From the NCBI GenBank assembly GCA_003553825.1, contig PWFL01000034.1, forward strand, positions 1 through 7,782: a stretch of 7,782 nucleotides of DNA, written 5' to 3'. The notes under the pieces are model-generated. The model saw only the letters and a list, made by a program, of their open reading frames with translations, was not told the DNA's origin and made no database searches. This document shows positions 5,805-7,782 of this stretch, in pieces (positions within the stretch are counted from its first letter, which is position 1; the number at the start of each line of letters is the position of its first letter). The position numbers were made by a program, and so were the translations under genes. Source of the DNA: Candidatus Iainarchaeum sp. (lineage in GTDB: Archaea > B1Sed10-29).

Positions 5805-6887
5805 CTATTTCAGGTAGTCAATCCCTAGTTCTCCTTCTTTAACAACCTGTTTCTCTGAGGACTCCATTCCTTCGCCCATTGGGCCTCGGATATTTGGAGA
5901 CTGTACACCTGTCATTATCGAGATTACCTCGACTTTACCTTCATATTCAGGTGTTACTCTAGCTCCCCAGATAACTGTTGCGCTTGGATCCACTGCTTCA
6001 GTTACTTCTTCACCTATCTCATTAGCTTCTCCAAGAGTCATGTCGGGTCCGCCTGTGATGTGTATCAAGCATCCCTGTGCTCCCGCGTAGTCAACATCGA
6101 GTAGGCTGTTCTTCAGAGTATCTTCTACCGCTTCTTCAGTTCTGCTGTGCCCTTTTGCTTCTCCAACTGAGATAACTGACACTCCTGCTTCTTGCATTAT
6201 TGCTCTAACGTCAGCATAGTCCAGGTTGATTAGAGAAGGTGTTGTTATTGTTTCAGTTATTCCTTTTACTGCTCTTGCTATTACTTCATCTGCTACTGAG
6301 AAGGCTTGTTCCATTGGTAAGTTAGGAACCAGTTCTACTAATCTGTTGTTATCTATCACAATTACTGTGTCAGCTGCATCTCTGAGTTTCTTTATTCCTT
6401 GGTCCGCTTTATCTAGTCTAGCTTTTTCTAGTTTGAATGGATAGGTAACCATCGCTATTACTATTGCTCCTTGTTCCTTTGCAACATCCGCTACTATTGG
6501 AGCTGCTCCAGTACCTGTTCCACCACCCATTCCGGCGGTGATGAATAGCATATCGACTCCTTCCATTGCATCAGCTAGAGTGCCTCGGGAAACTTCAGCT
6601 GCTTTTGCACCCACATTAGGTTCTCCACCAGCTCCTAGTCCTTGAGTAACACTCTGGCCAACCAGTATTTTCTTGACAGAATCGTGTACTAAACCAAGAT
6701 GCTGTTTATCAGTATTTATTGCGATCATTTCTGCTCCTTCAATACCAATTCTCGCTAAACGGTTAACTGTATTGTTTCCTGCTCCTCCAGCGCCAATCAC
6801 TTGTATACTCGGCCCTTCAATCAATTCGGCCTCTTGTTCGGTCTTTTCTTCATGAGCATCATCTGCTCGGTCTACCATTGATTCCAC
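5805..6887 (-). CDS. ftsZ: Cell division protein FtsZ, archaeal FtsZ2-type
   Basis: The 360-aa tubulin-family GTPase has all expected motifs: nucleotide loop GAGGAGNNTVNRL (32-44), INTDKQHL (57-64), signature GGGTGTGAAP (121-130), DNNRLVELVPNLP (179-191), T7 loop NLDYADVRAIM (221-231) with Asp223 and Asp226 for GTP hydrolysis, and HITGGPDMTL plus VIWGARV and IMTGVQSP in the C-terminal half. INTDKQHL, the GGPDMTL run and VIWGAR resemble archaeal FtsZ2 more than FtsZ1 (VIPN-type) sequences. The C-terminus ends GIDYLK, like the short conserved tail that in archaeal FtsZ may serve as a partner-binding site. The start is GTG at 6887: GAGGTGA (6895-6901) lies 7 bases upstream, whereas the in-frame ATG at 6878 would be too distant. 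It is complete, with no sign of decay, convergent with the S2P gene and divergent from the SRP RNA. Confidence 0.95.
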   Translation of the reverse strand: MESMVDRADDAHEEKTEQEAELIEGPSIQVIGAGGAGNNTVNRLARIGIEGAEMIAINTDKQHLGLVHDSVKKILVGQSVTQGLGAGGEPNVGAKAAEVSRGTLADAMEGVDMLFITAGMGGGTGTGAAPIVADVAKEQGAIVIAMVTYPFKLEKARLDKADQGIKKLRDAADTVIVIDNNRLVELVPNLPMEQAFSVADEVIARAVKGITETITTPSLINLDYADVRAIMQEAGVSVISVGEAKGHSRTEEAVEDTLKNSLLDVDYAGAQGCLIHITGGPDMTLGEANEIGEEVTEAVDPSATVIWGARVTPEYEGKVEVISIMTGVQSPNIRGPMGEGMESSEKQVVKEGELGIDYLK

Positions 6888-6894
6888 TATGACG

Positions 6895-6933
6895 TCACCT
6901 CATATTAAATTTGGGTCAAACTACTTTTTATTA
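6895..6933 (-). promoter_or_regulatory. TATA-like box and Shine-Dalgarno of ftsZ
   Basis: On the minus strand TAATAAAAAG (6924-6933) is a TATA-like box with an expected start near 6902. GAGGTGA (6895-6901) follows, 7 bases before the GTG. A second possible TATA box, TATTAAAC (6941-6947 on +), could give a leader about 15 bases longer. The Shine-Dalgarno decides in favour of the GTG start over the ATG nine bases downstream. Confidence 0.45.
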
Positions 6934-6950
6934 CTTATGTTTAATAGTCG

Positions 6951-7110
6951 AACAAAACAGTTCAAAACACATCGAAAAACACGGAAAAACCTATTCAGAA
7001 AGAAAAAAGAAAACCAGACCATCCGCAGAACCCACGTAAAATAATTACACTCATTTGAAAAACCAGTTTCCAAAATCCAAAAAACCATCAAAACCGGAAA
7101 AAACAGAAAA
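6951..7110. other. A-rich intergenic region between divergent ftsZ and SRP RNA promoters
   Basis: I see no supported gene here. Open frames overlapping it lack a start context and run into the SRP RNA. The + strand is strongly A-rich and T-poor. A short CCGGAAAAAACAG block lies ahead of the SRP RNA TATA box and might contribute to its upstream (BRE-like) element. Confidence 0.5.
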
Positions 7111-7112
7111 AA

Positions 7113-7120
7113 CTTTATGT
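7113..7120 (+). promoter_or_regulatory. TATA-like box (CTTTATGT) of the SRP RNA gene
   Basis: CTTTATGT lies about 25-27 bases before 7141-7144, where the SRP RNA helix 1 begins, which is the normal TATA-to-start distance for an archaeal promoter. It is preceded by an A-rich stretch that could serve as a BRE. Confidence 0.55.
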
Positions 7121-7142
7121 AACCGGACTGAAAAAATTAACA

Positions 7143-7420
7143 CGGTGAACTGGAGCCGGGAGGCTAGGGGTCTCCTGCAATCTCAAAACCCCGATACGGA
7201 GAGGCGAGTTCCAAGAGAAGCTGGAGTCAAGAGACGTAGCGGTCCAGTATTCACTGCCGACTCTCTGTCTTCTAGGACTCTGGGTATATGGAACCGGGTC
7301 AGGCCCTGACGGGAGCAGCCCTAACATATATCCAGGGTGTCTAGGAGGTCGCAGAGATGAGGTGGATGCTGGGTAGCTGACTACGATGAGGCTCCAGCAA
7401 CTCTTGGGCACGTTCACCAC
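7143..7420 (+). ncRNA. Signal recognition particle RNA (7S/SRP RNA), lacking helix 6
   Basis: Helix 8 is diagnostic: GGGTCAGGCCC (7296-7306), loop TGAC, then GGGAGCAGCC (7311-7320), with the symmetric loop that SRP54 binds and the AACC asymmetric loop at 7292-7295. Helix 1 pairs 7144-7150 (GGTGAAC) with 7412-7418 (GTTCACC). The Alu domain is complete. GCC (7155-7157) pairs GGC (7203-7205) as helix 2. Helix 3 covers 7159-7175, and CCTGCAATC (7174-7182) corresponds to the conserved UGUAAU motif. Helix 4 pairs 7181-7184 with 7199-7202. Loop 3 GGGG (7167-7170) can pair loop 4 CCCC (7189-7192). Helix 5 runs from about 7206/7403 inward. Bases 7277-7290 pair with 7325-7338 in 14 unbroken pairs (including G-U) leading directly into helix 8, which leaves no site for helix 6. 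Length is about 278 nt, shorter than typical archaeal SRP RNA. Ends are set by helix 1 and the TATA box, accurate to a few bases. The RNA is the scaffold of the particle that targets nascent membrane proteins. Confidence 0.93.
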
Positions 7421-7471
7421 TAAAAACCTCATAAAACCATTCAAATCAATTAAAACACAAGGAGAAAGAAA

Positions 7472-7782
7472 ATGAAACCCAAATCAAAAAAAGTATTACA
7501 AATAGTAGTGATTATAATACTGGCAGAAGTGCTATTCTTCGGAGGAATGGTATTCCAAGAACTCAGAACAGAAAAACAAGAAACCATAGTATACACAACT
7601 CAAGAAAAAACAATCACGGAACACATATTCAGTGAAGCAGATGCTGAAAAACTAGAAGGAAAAATAAAAACAGTGACAGGAATAGGAATGGGACCAAACA
7701 AAGAAACAGGAAGATTATTAAACTTCACAATCACCACGACACAAGGAAACGGGCAAATACTACTGGACACAAGTGAAAGAAC
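7472..7782 (+). CDS. Membrane-anchored protein, possibly Lon-like S16 (COG1750-type), 3' end beyond window
   Basis: About 103 residues are visible and the frame runs off the window. The ATG at 7472 has a GGAG Shine-Dalgarno (7461-7464) 7 bases upstream. A short basic start (MKPKSKK) is followed by a hydrophobic helix (about 8-27: VLQIVVIIILAEVLFFGG), which fits a single N-terminal anchor or uncleaved signal with the rest outside or at the membrane. The segment TVTGIGMGPNKETGR, LNFTITTT and GQILLDTSER resembles the start of archaeal secreted Lon-like S16 proteins (T..GV....G.....V.V......G.GRV.VDTSP...). The catalytic Ser-Lys pair would lie beyond the window, so protease activity cannot be judged. 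The gene begins about 50 bases after the SRP RNA, with no T-rich terminator between. Confidence 0.6.
   Translation, partial: MKPKSKKVLQIVVIIILAEVLFFGGMVFQELRTEKQETIVYTTQEKTITEHIFSEADAEKLEGKIKTVTGIGMGPNKETGRLLNFTITTTQGNGQILLDTSER

Noticed and set aside
7115..7444. Open frame antisense to the SRP RNA (minus strand), and a + strand frame at 7055-7309
   Set aside because: Both overlap the well-supported SRP RNA. They have unusual composition for this genome (rich in Pro, Ser and Arg) and no Shine-Dalgarno, so they are shadows of a structured RNA.
1..7782. tRNA genes, CRISPR repeats, insertion sequences or integrase sites
   Set aside because: No cloverleaf-like sequence with GGTTCGAATC-type T arms, no regularly spaced repeats, no transposase motifs and no terminal inverted repeats were seen on either strand.

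Overview
The window looks like a chromosomal segment from a low-GC archaeon, possibly a DPANN-type lineage (the phylum is a guess). Archaeal markers are an FtsZ2-type FtsZ, a small PRC-barrel protein, an aMBF1-like factor (zinc ribbon plus Cro/C1-type HTH), a DUF763 protein, a multi-pass site-2 protease, an SRP RNA with a full Alu domain, and TATA-like promoter boxes. Proteins on the + strand are very rich in Lys and Glu and use AGA, ATA, CTA, GGA, AAC and TAC codons. Their sense strand is strikingly poor in T at wobble positions.

Layout. 1-221 (+): C-terminal part of an Hsp20 small heat shock protein, followed by a T-rich terminator. 295-789 (+): Lys/Glu-rich helical protein of unknown function. 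873-1109 (-): 78-aa PRC-barrel protein. 1245-2156 (+): unrecognised 303-aa soluble protein. 2237-3346 (+): complete DUF763 protein. 3458-5719 (+): tight three-gene operon of a divergent Hsp20-like protein, an aMBF1-like regulator and an M50 site-2 protease. 5805-6887 (-): complete ftsZ. About 7143-7420 (+): SRP RNA. 7472-end (+): start of a membrane-anchored protein that resembles archaeal Lon-like (S16) proteins.

Two themes stand out. One is proteostasis and membrane quality control: two Hsp20-family proteins, a site-2 protease, a possible Lon-like protease, the SRP RNA and an MBF1-type regulator. The other is cell division: FtsZ2 and a PRC-barrel protein of the kind that modulates FtsZ-ring assembly in haloarchaea.

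The most unusual item is the SRP RNA. Its Alu domain and helix 8 core are intact, but helix 5 runs without interruption into the helix 8 stem. There is no room for helix 6, the normal SRP19-binding hairpin of archaeal SRP RNA. The apical tetraloop of helix 8 reads UGAC rather than the usual GGAA/GNAR. The resulting architecture (helices 1-5 plus 8, about 278 nt) resembles Bacillus-type SRP RNA more than a standard archaeal one.
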